A stretch of DNA of 64,000 bases. It comes from Desulfobulbus oralis. Its GTDB lineage: Bacteria > Desulfobacterota > Desulfobulbia > Desulfobulbales > Desulfobulbaceae. This document shows, one piece after another, positions 37,980-48,000 of this stretch. Under the pieces are notes generated by a model, which was not told where the DNA came from, searched no databases, and saw only the letters and a list, made by a program, of their open reading frames with translations. The stretch is taken from NCBI RefSeq assembly GCF_002952055.1, contig NZ_CP021255.1, positions 1,056,851 to 1,120,850 of the forward strand. The letters run 5' to 3'. The number at the start of each line of letters is the position of its first letter. Within the stretch, counting starts at the first letter, position 1. A program made the translations under genes and the position numbers.

Positions 37980-39632
37980 ATGCATTTTGTATACTGGGGC
38001 AAACGAAGCCGGGGAGAACAGGGCCACTGGCACCATCTGTGTCATCATGGCCTGGATGCAGCGGCCGTGACCCAGGCACTGCTGCGGAAAAATCCGCTCT
38101 GGCAGGCACGGATACAGGCACTTTCGCCGTATGCTCCCGGGCCAACGAAAGCGCTGCTGCTTTTTCTGGCCGCCTGCCACGATCTGGGGAAATTTGCCGA
38201 TGCCTTCCAGTTCTGCCTGCCGCCCGAGACGATCTGGACACCAGCCCTGCAACGCAGCCGTCCCGTATGTTTGCCGCCAACGCAGCATCATACCGGGCTT
38301 GGCCTGACCATTTGGGCAGAGCTCTGCCCGCAGGATTTTCTGCCCCTGCCCGATGCCTACACCCTGGAGCCGCTTCTGACCGCAGCCTTGGCACACCATG
38401 GCTGGCCGCGCCCGCCGCTCGCGGCCAGTCAGGGCGCCAGGCTGGAGCCGCGGGTCAAGGCGGATGTACAGGCCTATCTGCAAGAGGTGGCAGCACTTTT
38501 TGCCCTGACACCTTTCCCGGAAGTGGACGACCATGCCCTGAACCGGCTTTCCTTGGTGGCTGCCGGGCTGTTTATTCTGGCTGACTGGGTGGCCTCCAAT
38601 GCCCGCTGGTTTGGACCGGATCACCACTGGCTTGACGCCAGGACCTATTTCCCGAAGGCGCAGCAGAGAGCCGCGCAGGCACTGGATGATCTGCCCTTTC
38701 TGAAAGAAGCCGCACCCGGCAGTGCCAAGGATTTTCACACAATTCTCCCCCATCTGGCCGGATGTATGCCCAGCGCCATGCAGCAGGCCATTCTGGATCT
38801 GCCGCAACCCGAGGGGCCGGAACTGCTGATTGTCGAGGACCTGAGCGGTGGCGGCAAAACCGAGGCCGCACTTTTGGCTGCCCGGCGTTTTCTGCAGGGC
38901 GGCCAGGGCCGGGGCCTGTATGTGGGCCTGCCCACCATGGCCACGGCAGACGCCATGTACAGGCGCCTGGCGGGCAGCTATCGGACGCTTTTTGCCGGTC
39001 CGGCCTCCCTGATACTGGCCCACGGTGCAAGCGCGCTCAACGAGGATTTCCAGGACAGCATCATGCCCGATGCGGGCGACGATGGTCACCTGGAGGCCGG
39101 AGGCGCACTCTGCGCGCAATGGCTGGCCGACAACCGCAAGAAGGCGCTCTTGAGTCCCTGCGGCGTGGGCACCATTGATCAGGCCCTGCTGGCGGTGCTC
39201 AAGACCCGGCATCAGGCCCTGCGACTCTTCGGCCTGGGCCGCTCGGTGTTCATCGGCGACGAGGTGCACGCCTTTGACGAATACACCGGCACGCTTCTGA
39301 AAAATCTCTTGACCTTGCACGCTGCCATGGGCGGCAGCGCCGTGCTGCTGTCGGCCACTCTGCCGCACAAACTGCGTCAGTCCTTTGTGGATGCCTGGCG
39401 GACAGGCCGGGTGCAATATGGCGAAAAAGCTCGGGCCGCGCCTTTGATTTCCACGGATTTTCCGCTGCTGACCCGGATAACGGACACAGACAAGTGGGAA
39501 TTGAGGGTAGGGGAGCCAAACAGTAAGGGCCAAGGCCTGCGCCGCAAGGAGGATGTGCAGGTGCGTCTGGTGCACGAGGAAGACGCTATGTACGCGGCCC
39601 TGCAAGCGGCAGTGACAGCAGAATCTTTGTAG
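37980..39632 (+). CDS. Truncated Cas3 (HD nuclease plus first helicase domain)
   Basis: 550 aa against about 850 for a full type I-E Cas3. HD motif CHDLGK (H67, D68), LADW segment at about 200, Walker A region DLSGGGKTEAAL (K293, T294), DEVH (427-430) and motif III SAT (458-460) are all present. The protein stops just as the second RecA domain should begin (DVQVRLVHEEDAMYAAL). The full cas3 begins 25 bases later. Composition is GC-rich like the chromosome, and the sequence differs strongly from the second copy, so this is not a recent duplicate. It may be a relic of a replaced locus or a nuclease/regulatory variant. Confidence 0.85.
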   Translation: MHFVYWGKRSRGEQGHWHHLCHHGLDAAAVTQALLRKNPLWQARIQALSPYAPGPTKALLLFLAACHDLGKFADAFQFCLPPETIWTPALQRSRPVCLPPTQHHTGLGLTIWAELCPQDFLPLPDAYTLEPLLTAALAHHGWPRPPLAASQGARLEPRVKADVQAYLQEVAALFALTPFPEVDDHALNRLSLVAAGLFILADWVASNARWFGPDHHWLDARTYFPKAQQRAAQALDDLPFLKEAAPGSAKDFHTILPHLAGCMPSAMQQAILDLPQPEGPELLIVEDLSGGGKTEAALLAARRFLQGGQGRGLYVGLPTMATADAMYRRLAGSYRTLFAGPASLILAHGASALNEDFQDSIMPDAGDDGHLEAGGALCAQWLADNRKKALLSPCGVGTIDQALLAVLKTRHQALRLFGLGRSVFIGDEVHAFDEYTGTLLKNLLTLHAAMGGSAVLLSATLPHKLRQSFVDAWRTGRVQYGEKARAAPLISTDFPLLTRITDTDKWELRVGEPNSKGQGLRRKEDVQVRLVHEEDAMYAALQAAVTAESL

Positions 39633-39657
39633 ATATTACGTGAAAGGGACAAGATGT

Positions 39658-42186
39658 ATGCACCAGAAAACATTTTTGCACGATTGGGCAAAAACGCGCG
39701 ATGGCAAGCCCGGCATTTCCGTGCGCCAACATCTTTTGGCAGTTACCTGCGTGGCGGAAGAACTCTTACGCCACTTTCCCCGTTTCTGCACCATTCACGG
39801 CATACCTGGGTCGATTGTACATTTTTTGGCGGCGGTTCACGATGTGGGAAAAATTTCCCTGGATTTTCTACAAAAAAGCCCCGCCTGGCTGCGTGAGCAG
39901 GGGCTTGAGGAACAGGCACACGACAAAAACTGGCCGGGCATTTACCATCGCTGGCATCCTTTGATTTCGCAGGAAAGCCTACAGTTGTTTCTGCAAAACT
40001 TGCAACTGCCCGTGGAAAGTGCCTTTATGTGGGGTGCTGTTGTGGGCATCCACCACGGGCGCTTGGTGAAAGCATACACCTCCCGGCCTTTCCGGTCTGA
40101 TTTGCATAGCAAACCTCTGGAAGACGAACGCCAACAGTGCCTGCGTGAAATGTGGGAGCGCTGCGGCAGCCCTGCCTTGCCCGCGGTCAAAAAAGAAGAC
40201 ACTCGTCTGTGGAGCATTGCCGGACTGATCACCTTGGCCGACTGGATTGGTTCAGACGAGCAATTTTTCCCGGCAGACATTGAACTGTCGGAAGACGAAC
40301 TGCGCCGCCGGGCCGAAGCAGCGGTGCTGTCCACGGGGCTGGGGCTGCCGCCAATGTGCACGGGGCTATCCTTTGCGGAGATATTTTCGGGTAATAAGCC
40401 CTATCCCTTACAGCAAATGGTAGCAGAGACTATTACTGGGCCAGGCATCTATATCATAGAGGCGCCCATGGGAATGGGTAAGACTGAAGCCGTCCTATTT
40501 GCCGCCAGCCATCTCTTGCGGCAGGGGCAGGCAAGTGGTTTGTTCTTTGCGCTGCCCACCCAGGCCACCAGTAACCGTATGTTTCTGCGGCTTGCACAGT
40601 TTGCCCGTATCATTTGTCCAAAAGCAGCCCCGACCCAGCTCATCCATGGCAATTCCTGGCTGCTTGACGACCTGAAGGAGCTTGCCGTGCCGGCTTCGCC
40701 CGATGCTGGTGACAAGGGCTCGCCGCTATCCACTGATTCGCTCTGGTTCAACACCACGCGTCGAGCACTCTTTGCTCCTTTTGGTGTGGGCACCATTGAT
40801 CAGGCCTTGCTGTCTGTACTAGCGGTCAAGCATTTTCCTCTGCGCCGTTTTGCCCTGACTGGGAAAATCGTCATTCTGGACGAAGTGCATACCTATGATG
40901 TGTACACAGGCCGTCTCATTCAACACCTGTGCAATGAATTAGAAAAACTGGGCTGCACGGTCATTGTCCTGTCGGCCACGCTGACCGATACAATGCGTTG
41001 CAACTTACTGGGACTGTCCGGCGAAAACGAAGATGCTGGCGTACCGAACACTCGCATTACCGGGCGCGTTCAAGACAAAAAGATTAAACCTGTCTGTCCG
41101 CCTTCCAGGCCGGATGTACAGGTGTGCATCGTCCATGCCAGCGAAGCCGAAGCCAGGCAGCAAGCTCTGGATCTGGCCAAACAGGGAGCACAGGTGCTTT
41201 GGGTGTGCGATACTGTGGCCCACGCCCAAAACGCCTTCCGATCCTTGCGCGAACAGGCAGACACACCCCTGCCGCTGGGACTGCTCCATTCCCGCTTTCC
41301 CTTTTTTATGCGAACACGTCTGGAGGAAATATGGCTGACCCGCTTTGGCCCGCAGGGAACACGACAGGGTGGTGCTATTCTGGTGTCCACCCAAGTAGTA
41401 GAGCAGAGCGTGGATCTGGATGCCGATGTGCTTTTCTCCGAACTGGCGCCCACCGATATGCTGTTGCAGCGGTTGGGACGTTTGTGGCGTCATGAGCGCG
41501 CCGGCAGGCCCTTGCCAGCGCCCTTGCTCTGTCTGCTGCGCGAGTCGGCCAACCTGGAGGAGCTGTGCAGCATGACTGCCAACGACATCAAAAAAACTTT
41601 AGGCGACAAGGCTTTTGTCTATAAACCCTATGTGCTGCTGCGCTCGCTGGAGCAGTGGGAGCCGCTGGGATCTTTGGCTCTGCCGTCTGACATTCGGCCG
41701 CTGATGGCCGCCACCTACGCAGACAAGGAATGCCCGCCCGGGTGGGAAGACCTAGCCGACGAAGTCCGGGGCACAGCCGCTGCCGCCAAACAGCTGGCAG
41801 ACATGGGCGCCAACATCTGGCAAGTGGCGCTGGAAGATGATGCGGGCCTGTGTACTCGCCTTTCAGATAACGAAGACTATACTTTTGTACTGTGCCGCGC
41901 CGACACAGGCAAAAGCATTTGTCTCTTGGAGGAATCCATTCTCGTTGTGCTGGACAAAAAAGGAATTTCCCTGCAAGCTGCCAAGCACTTGCACCGCAAC
42001 ACCATAAAAATATCGTCCCGACATTTTGCAGTGCCTCCCAATGATACTCGCCTTGACTCTTGCTTCATTGACGGCTGCATTCTGGTGCATGAAGATGGCC
42101 GGGCGGAAGTGGCAGGGCTCAAGCCTGGCCGAGGTCTGGCTTGGGACGAGCAGCTTGGTATTATTCTCAACAAAGAGGGCGTATGA
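39658..42186 (+). CDS. cas3: CRISPR-associated helicase/nuclease Cas3 (type I-E)
   Basis: 842 aa, complete. It degrades DNA after recruitment by Cascade. HD motif HDVGK (H61, D62), Walker A MGMGKT (K275, T276), DEVH (408-411), SAT, and the second helicase domain with STQVVEQSVDLDADV and QRLGRLWRH. ATG 39658 is preferred over GTG 39640 because AAAGGGA sits 10 bases before it. The stop overlaps cse1 (ATGA). Confidence 0.95.
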   Translation: MHQKTFLHDWAKTRDGKPGISVRQHLLAVTCVAEELLRHFPRFCTIHGIPGSIVHFLAAVHDVGKISLDFLQKSPAWLREQGLEEQAHDKNWPGIYHRWHPLISQESLQLFLQNLQLPVESAFMWGAVVGIHHGRLVKAYTSRPFRSDLHSKPLEDERQQCLREMWERCGSPALPAVKKEDTRLWSIAGLITLADWIGSDEQFFPADIELSEDELRRRAEAAVLSTGLGLPPMCTGLSFAEIFSGNKPYPLQQMVAETITGPGIYIIEAPMGMGKTEAVLFAASHLLRQGQASGLFFALPTQATSNRMFLRLAQFARIICPKAAPTQLIHGNSWLLDDLKELAVPASPDAGDKGSPLSTDSLWFNTTRRALFAPFGVGTIDQALLSVLAVKHFPLRRFALTGKIVILDEVHTYDVYTGRLIQHLCNELEKLGCTVIVLSATLTDTMRCNLLGLSGENEDAGVPNTRITGRVQDKKIKPVCPPSRPDVQVCIVHASEAEARQQALDLAKQGAQVLWVCDTVAHAQNAFRSLREQADTPLPLGLLHSRFPFFMRTRLEEIWLTRFGPQGTRQGGAILVSTQVVEQSVDLDADVLFSELAPTDMLLQRLGRLWRHERAGRPLPAPLLCLLRESANLEELCSMTANDIKKTLGDKAFVYKPYVLLRSLEQWEPLGSLALPSDIRPLMAATYADKECPPGWEDLADEVRGTAAAAKQLADMGANIWQVALEDDAGLCTRLSDNEDYTFVLCRADTGKSICLLEESILVVLDKKGISLQAAKHLHRNTIKISSRHFAVPPNDTRLDSCFIDGCILVHEDGRAEVAGLKPGRGLAWDEQLGIILNKEGV

Positions 42187-43799
42187 ATCTTGCATTTTCC
42201 CCTTGGATTCCCTGTATTCGGGATGATGGCAGCTCCTGCCTGGCATCGCTTGCCGATTGTCTGTGCGGTGCGAGCCTTGTGGACGTGGCTGTGCGTCCCC
42301 ACGAACGCGTGGCCCTGATGCGGCTGTTCCTATGCGTAGCCTATGCGGCCTGCGGCATCCCGGAAAATTACGACGCCTGGTTGACCCTACGGCAGCGTCT
42401 GCCCGAAGCCGTGACCCACTACCTGAAACAGTGGCACGACAGTTTTGAGCTGTTCCACCCCAAAAAGCCGTTTTTGCAGGTAGCCGGTTTGTGCAGCGCC
42501 TCAAAACCGAAAAACGGTAAAAAGAAAACGGCTGACGATGCCGACGTGGATGGCGCTGGGGAAGGCGGGCAGGTTGCTGCCGCCAAACTGGATTTTGCCT
42601 TGGCCGCTGGTAACAATTCCACCTTGTTTGACCATAGCGGCAGCGACCAGGCGCGCACATTTCCTCATGAACGACTCGCGCTGGGCCTCCTAACTTACCA
42701 GAACTTCAGCCCAGGTGGCCAGATTGGTTCTGTCATCTGGGGGGACGTCATCACATCCCGTAGCTCCAATGACGCGCCCTGTGCGCCATTGTCCATGCTC
42801 CACACCTTTCTGCGCGGACACAATCTGCCGGAAAGCATATGCCTCAACATGGCCAGCGTGGATGAGCTGGATGCGTATACGAGCCTGGGCACAGGCTGGC
42901 AAGGCCGACCGCTGTGGGAAATGTTTCCGCACGGGCCGAAAGACAAAGATGCGGTACATAATGCTACAAGGACTTTTCTGGGCCGTCTGGTACCGCTGGC
43001 CCGGACCATTTTGCTTGCCAGGGATGGCAGAACCATGCTGCTGGGCAACGGCCTGACCTTCCCATCGTTTACCAGCTCCCAAAACCCATTTCCCGCGGAA
43101 TTCAGTGCCACGGTTATCACCCACAAGAAAAGGAACAAGGAGGAGCAGACGCTTTTGGGCATTCAGTCTGGCCGGGCGATATGGCGGCAATTGCATGCCC
43201 TGACGGTCAAGCGCCATAACGGCGTCGGTGGCTGCATCGCACTGGCACACTGCGACGACAGTGATGCCTCGCTGGGCGCGGATATCGTGGTGGACGGTTT
43301 CGCTCGTGATAAGGCCAAGATCGTGGATACTGTGGAATCGGTTTTTCATGTACCAGGCATCATGCTTCGGGATATGGGGCACGCCACCTATGAGGAGGAA
43401 GTAAAGAGAGCTGAAGAAATGGAGCGCGAGCTGGGCAATGCTGTGGAAACATGGCGTGCTGTCATTGACGGTGGCTGGGCCTTGCGCCTGAAAATTGCCG
43501 GCAAAGATAAGAATAAAGTATGCATTCGACTGCGCGCCCTGGCCTGCCGCAATTACTGGACTGCAGTGGAACACGGCCTTCCGCTCTTGTTTCAGATAGT
43601 CGCCTTTTTGGACACGCCGGATTTTCGCCCGAAGCAGCTCGCCTGGAGCAAACTTTTGGGGCGAAGTGCCATGCAGGCCTATGCCTCGGCCTGCAGTCAG
43701 GACAACGAACGCCAGCTGCGGGGCTTTGTTGCGGGCAAAAAATTCTTGTGGAGCCGAGCGCGCAAGATACTGGAACAACCAGACAAGGAGGGAGCATGA
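42183..43799 (+). CDS. casA: Cascade large subunit Cse1/Cas8e
   Basis: 538 aa. Recognises the PAM and recruits Cas3. It begins NLAFSPWIPCI, the usual Cse1 opening, and contains the family segments ELFHPKKPFLQV, NNSTLFDHSG and LALGLLTYQNFSPGG. The last third is helical, fitting the four-helix bundle. Both ends overlap neighbours by 4 bases, so the whole operon is translationally coupled here. Confidence 0.93.
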   Translation: MNLAFSPWIPCIRDDGSSCLASLADCLCGASLVDVAVRPHERVALMRLFLCVAYAACGIPENYDAWLTLRQRLPEAVTHYLKQWHDSFELFHPKKPFLQVAGLCSASKPKNGKKKTADDADVDGAGEGGQVAAAKLDFALAAGNNSTLFDHSGSDQARTFPHERLALGLLTYQNFSPGGQIGSVIWGDVITSRSSNDAPCAPLSMLHTFLRGHNLPESICLNMASVDELDAYTSLGTGWQGRPLWEMFPHGPKDKDAVHNATRTFLGRLVPLARTILLARDGRTMLLGNGLTFPSFTSSQNPFPAEFSATVITHKKRNKEEQTLLGIQSGRAIWRQLHALTVKRHNGVGGCIALAHCDDSDASLGADIVVDGFARDKAKIVDTVESVFHVPGIMLRDMGHATYEEEVKRAEEMERELGNAVETWRAVIDGGWALRLKIAGKDKNKVCIRLRALACRNYWTAVEHGLPLLFQIVAFLDTPDFRPKQLAWSKLLGRSAMQAYASACSQDNERQLRGFVAGKKFLWSRARKILEQPDKEGA

Positions 43800-44314
43800 G
43801 CGATTTGATGGACTTTTTGCAGCGCAACGCAGCCAACAAAGGGGTGATGGCGACCTTGCGTTATGCCCTGGCAGACAAGACGGAAATACGGGCCTGGCCC
43901 CTGCTGGCAGGTTTGAAAGGTATTGGCCCAAGCCAGCAGGCGAGGGCAGTGCGCACCGTGGCTGCGCTGTTTGCCTATCATCCGCAACCCTGCGACGAGG
44001 GCAATATGGGTACGGTCTGTCGCCGTCTCTGCGGCGCAGACGAGCACACCTGGGAAAGCACGGACGGACAGGGCAGAACCGTAGCGCCAGGCCCTATGAG
44101 TCGGCGTTTCATGTACCTGCTCAGCGCGGATAGAGAGGAAATTTGCGCCCGAACAGCTCGGGTGGTTTTGTACGCAAAAAGCAAGGAAATCCCTGTCAAC
44201 TATGCGACTCTGGAAAAAGATCTGGCCTCCTGGCCCAGAGCGCGTGCGGCTTGGGCTTCCACCTTTTGGGGCACTGAACAGACTAAGGAAAAAGTCGGGG
44301 AGGAAACGGCATGA
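43796..44314 (+). CDS. casB: Cascade small subunit Cse2/Cas11e
   Basis: 172 aa, helical. Carries the Cse2 pattern: GVMATLRYALAD, an internal AVRTVAALFAYHP and the C-terminal PVNYATLEKDLASW. Forms the inner belly of Cascade. It overlaps both casA and cas6e by 4 bases. Confidence 0.9.
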   Translation: MSDLMDFLQRNAANKGVMATLRYALADKTEIRAWPLLAGLKGIGPSQQARAVRTVAALFAYHPQPCDEGNMGTVCRRLCGADEHTWESTDGQGRTVAPGPMSRRFMYLLSADREEICARTARVVLYAKSKEIPVNYATLEKDLASWPRARAAWASTFWGTEQTKEKVGEETA

Positions 44315-44937
44315 CATGGCTTGCCCGCATGATTTTGCACAAGGAAGATCTAGCTCGTCGCCATATTTCTGACACCTATGCCTGGCACCGGGTAGTGTGG
44401 GATTGTTTTCCAGGCAGACCGGATGCAAACCGGGATTTTCTGCTGCGCCTGGATTGGGTGAATGACTGCTGCCGCGTGTATGTGCTCTCCATGACGGAAC
44501 CCATCAGGCCGAGCTGGTGCCTGCCTGAGGCCTGGGGCCTGAAAGGTGTTGCGCCTTCATTTTTACAGCACAGCATTTATGGCTTTGACCTCCTGGCCAA
44601 TCCCACCCGCATGGTACATGTCTTTGACGCAAACGGGCAGCGCCGCAAAAATGGTAGGCGACTGGCCCTGCTGCACGAAGATGAACAGCGGCGTTGGTTG
44701 ACGGCTAAGGCTGAGCAACACGGCTTCCGACTGGAAGAAAACGCGCCTTTAGGGATCGACGAAATCGGTACACTGCCGTTCAGGCGCAAGCAGTCCACCG
44801 GCACCCATATTGGTGTGCGCTTTCGTGGTATGTTGCGCGTCATCGACCGGAAGCTTTTTACTGAGGCTTTTCATTGTGGCATCGGCACGGCCAAGGCCTT
44901 TGGCTTTGGCATGTTGCTGCTTCAACCGATTTCCTGA
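44311..44937 (+). CDS. cas6e: CRISPR endoribonuclease Cas6e
   Basis: 208 aa. Cleaves the repeat RNA on the 3' side of the hairpin and stays bound to it. H26 (YAWHRVVW) is at the position of the catalytic histidine, and the C-terminal glycine-rich loop is GIGTAKAFGFGML. The gene lies between casB and cas7e, not after cas5e as in Escherichia coli. Confidence 0.92.
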   Translation: MTWLARMILHKEDLARRHISDTYAWHRVVWDCFPGRPDANRDFLLRLDWVNDCCRVYVLSMTEPIRPSWCLPEAWGLKGVAPSFLQHSIYGFDLLANPTRMVHVFDANGQRRKNGRRLALLHEDEQRRWLTAKAEQHGFRLEENAPLGIDEIGTLPFRRKQSTGTHIGVRFRGMLRVIDRKLFTEAFHCGIGTAKAFGFGMLLLQPIS

Positions 44938-44967
44938 TTCTCAATTGCCTAGCAAGAAGAGCAACCT

Positions 44968-45999
44968 ATGAAACACCTTGAACTGCATATACTCCAATCC
45001 GTCCCTGTGGCCTGCCTTAATCGTGATGACTTCGGCTCCCCAAAAACAGCCTTCTTTGGCGGCGTACCCCGCGCCCGGGTTTCCAGCCAATGCTGGAAGC
45101 GGGCGGCGCGGGAATTGATGCGGGAGGATGTGCCTGAGCGTTTTGGTGGCCAACGAACCCGTTTGGTGATCGCACCCTTGCGCAACCATTTGATGCAACG
45201 CGGTCTTTCGCCAGAAGAAGCGCAGCAGGGGGCAGAGGCGCTGGGCACGGCACTGAATAAATTGGACACACCGCCAGAACGCATTAAAACGCTGTTCTTC
45301 ACCTCTCCACAGGAGCTGGAAATTCTGGCTACTACCTATGCGGAAAAAAGGGATGCCAAGAAAGCGGTGAAATCTCTTGCCAAAGCTGGTTTGAAGGATG
45401 CTGCCGACATTGCCCTCTTTGGCCGTATGGTGGCAAATGACCCCTCTCTCACGCTGGAAGGTGCGGCCATGTTCAGCCACGCGCTATCCACCCATCGGGC
45501 GGTCAATGAAATTGACTTTTTCGCCGCTGTGGACGACCTCCAGCCGAAAGATGAAGCCGGTGCAGGCATGACCGGCACGCTGGAATTCAATTCCGCCACC
45601 TATTACCGCTTTGCCGCACTTAATTTGGATATGCTGGCCGATGCTGTCCATCTGGGACAGCTTGACCGGGCAGAGCGGCAAAAAGTGGTGTGCTCTTTTA
45701 TGCGCGCTACGCTCTGGGCCATGCCCTCAGCCAGAAAAAATTCCATGAATGCCACCACATTGCCGTCTTTTGTGTTGGTGGTAGTGCGTGAAAAAGGCCA
45801 TCCGGTGCAACTGGTCAACGCCTTTGAAAAGCCGGTGTGGTATCCGCAGGGTGGGTTGATGGCCGCATCACGGGAAAAGTTGGAACAGGAATATGCCACT
45901 CTGCAGGTGACTTGGGGTTTGGCGGCGGCGGCCGAATACCGTATTCCCGACCAGCCTTTGACTAAGGTACTGGAGGAGGTGAAACAGTATGTCGTCTGA
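44968..45999 (+). CDS. casC: Cascade backbone Cas7e
   Basis: 343 aa. Six copies should line the crRNA. Family segments LELHILQSVPVACLNRDD, FGGVPRARVSSQCWKRA and NSATYYRFAALNLDML are evident. Starts 30 bases after cas6e with a GAAGAG site and overlaps cas5e by 11 bases. Confidence 0.94.
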   Translation: MKHLELHILQSVPVACLNRDDFGSPKTAFFGGVPRARVSSQCWKRAARELMREDVPERFGGQRTRLVIAPLRNHLMQRGLSPEEAQQGAEALGTALNKLDTPPERIKTLFFTSPQELEILATTYAEKRDAKKAVKSLAKAGLKDAADIALFGRMVANDPSLTLEGAAMFSHALSTHRAVNEIDFFAAVDDLQPKDEAGAGMTGTLEFNSATYYRFAALNLDMLADAVHLGQLDRAERQKVVCSFMRATLWAMPSARKNSMNATTLPSFVLVVVREKGHPVQLVNAFEKPVWYPQGGLMAASREKLEQEYATLQVTWGLAAAAEYRIPDQPLTKVLEEVKQYVV

Positions 46000-46666
46000 A
46001 AGCGCCTGCCTGGTTTTGCGACTGGAAGGTCCCCTACAATCTTGGGGCGTGGTCAGTCAGTTCAATCACCGCCTGACCAGCCTGCTGCCCACCCGCAGCG
46101 CGGTGACAGGTCTTCTTTGTGCAGCCCTGGGTCTGGAGCGAGGTTCACAGGCGGAGGCAGATTTTCTGACTCGCTGCAACCGCCTGCACATGCGGGCCGT
46201 GGTGCTGCCGCTCGTCGTGGAGACTGGAGAAACACAAAAAAACCTGCCTGTGCGCCGTCTGGAAGATTATCACACTGTGAAGGATACACTCAAGGCAAGT
46301 GGCGCAATCAAAGACTGCCACATTACGTGGCGGCAGTATCTGCTCGACGCTGCTTTTCGTGTGTTCTTACAGGGCGACCGGGTGACACTGGAAGAGACGG
46401 CTGCAGCCCTGCAAGACCCGGTGTGGGGCGTCTGGCTGGGACGCAAGGCCTGTATTCCTTCAGCCCCGGTATTCGCTGGCTTGTACGCCAGTGAAGACGA
46501 AGCCTTACAAAGTGCTCTGCCCTTGCCGCTGGAGCGTTATACCGCCGTCCTTGACGCCCCATCCTTTGCGGAAGGCGACGACAGTGTGCCAGATATGCCG
46601 CTTTCTTTCGATTCAGCAGGCCGCCGCTTTGGCCTGCGGCGCACACAAACCGTCCACGGACACTGA
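45989..46666 (+). CDS. casD: Cascade subunit Cas5e
   Basis: 225 aa. Caps the 5' handle of the crRNA. LRLEGPLQSWGVVSQF and the following PTRSAVTGLLCAALG are the family's N-terminal signature. The ribosome site GGAGGAGGTG is inside cas7e. Sixty-seven bases separate it from cas1, with the solitary repeat in that gap. Confidence 0.94.
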   Translation: MSSESACLVLRLEGPLQSWGVVSQFNHRLTSLLPTRSAVTGLLCAALGLERGSQAEADFLTRCNRLHMRAVVLPLVVETGETQKNLPVRRLEDYHTVKDTLKASGAIKDCHITWRQYLLDAAFRVFLQGDRVTLEETAAALQDPVWGVWLGRKACIPSAPVFAGLYASEDEALQSALPLPLERYTAVLDAPSFAEGDDSVPDMPLSFDSAGRRFGLRRTQTVHGH

Positions 46667-46706
46667 ACCGTGTGTTCCTGTTCTTTGACAACCGAATACA
46701 GAGCAA

Positions 46707-46733
46707 GTTTCCCCGCATCCGCGGGGATGAAAA
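46707..46733 (+). repeat. Solitary CRISPR-repeat-like hairpin on the cas1 ribosome site
   Basis: The sequence reads GTTTCCCCGCATCCG followed by CGGGGATGAAAA, matching the array repeat (GTGTTCCCCGCACCC, then GCGGGGATGAACCG) except for a few bases. It keeps the CCCCGC/GCGGGG stem. Its 3' base abuts the cas1 ATG at 46734, and its GGGGA is the only Shine-Dalgarno-like element for cas1. It has no neighbouring spacer or second repeat. Confidence 0.85.
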
Positions 46734-47934
<1,201 letters not shown>

Positions 47935-48000
47935 CAGGAAAAGTTGGTGGATTTTTTTGTGCTGTGTAATTTATTGGTATGTCGTTTTTTTATTGGAAGA
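47935..48000 (+). promoter_or_regulatory. CRISPR leader (short, AT-rich)
   Basis: Sixty-six bases rich in T-runs (GGATTTTTTTGTGC, GTCGTTTTTTTATTGG) lie between cas2 and the first repeat. Repeat orientation (5' GTGTTCC) and the position next to cas1-cas2 make this the leader end. No clear -35/-10 could be chosen. Confidence 0.6.

Noticed and set aside
39640-39657. GTG start six codons before the full cas3
   Set aside because: The ribosome-site-like AAAGGGA lies after this GTG and is well spaced for ATG 39658.
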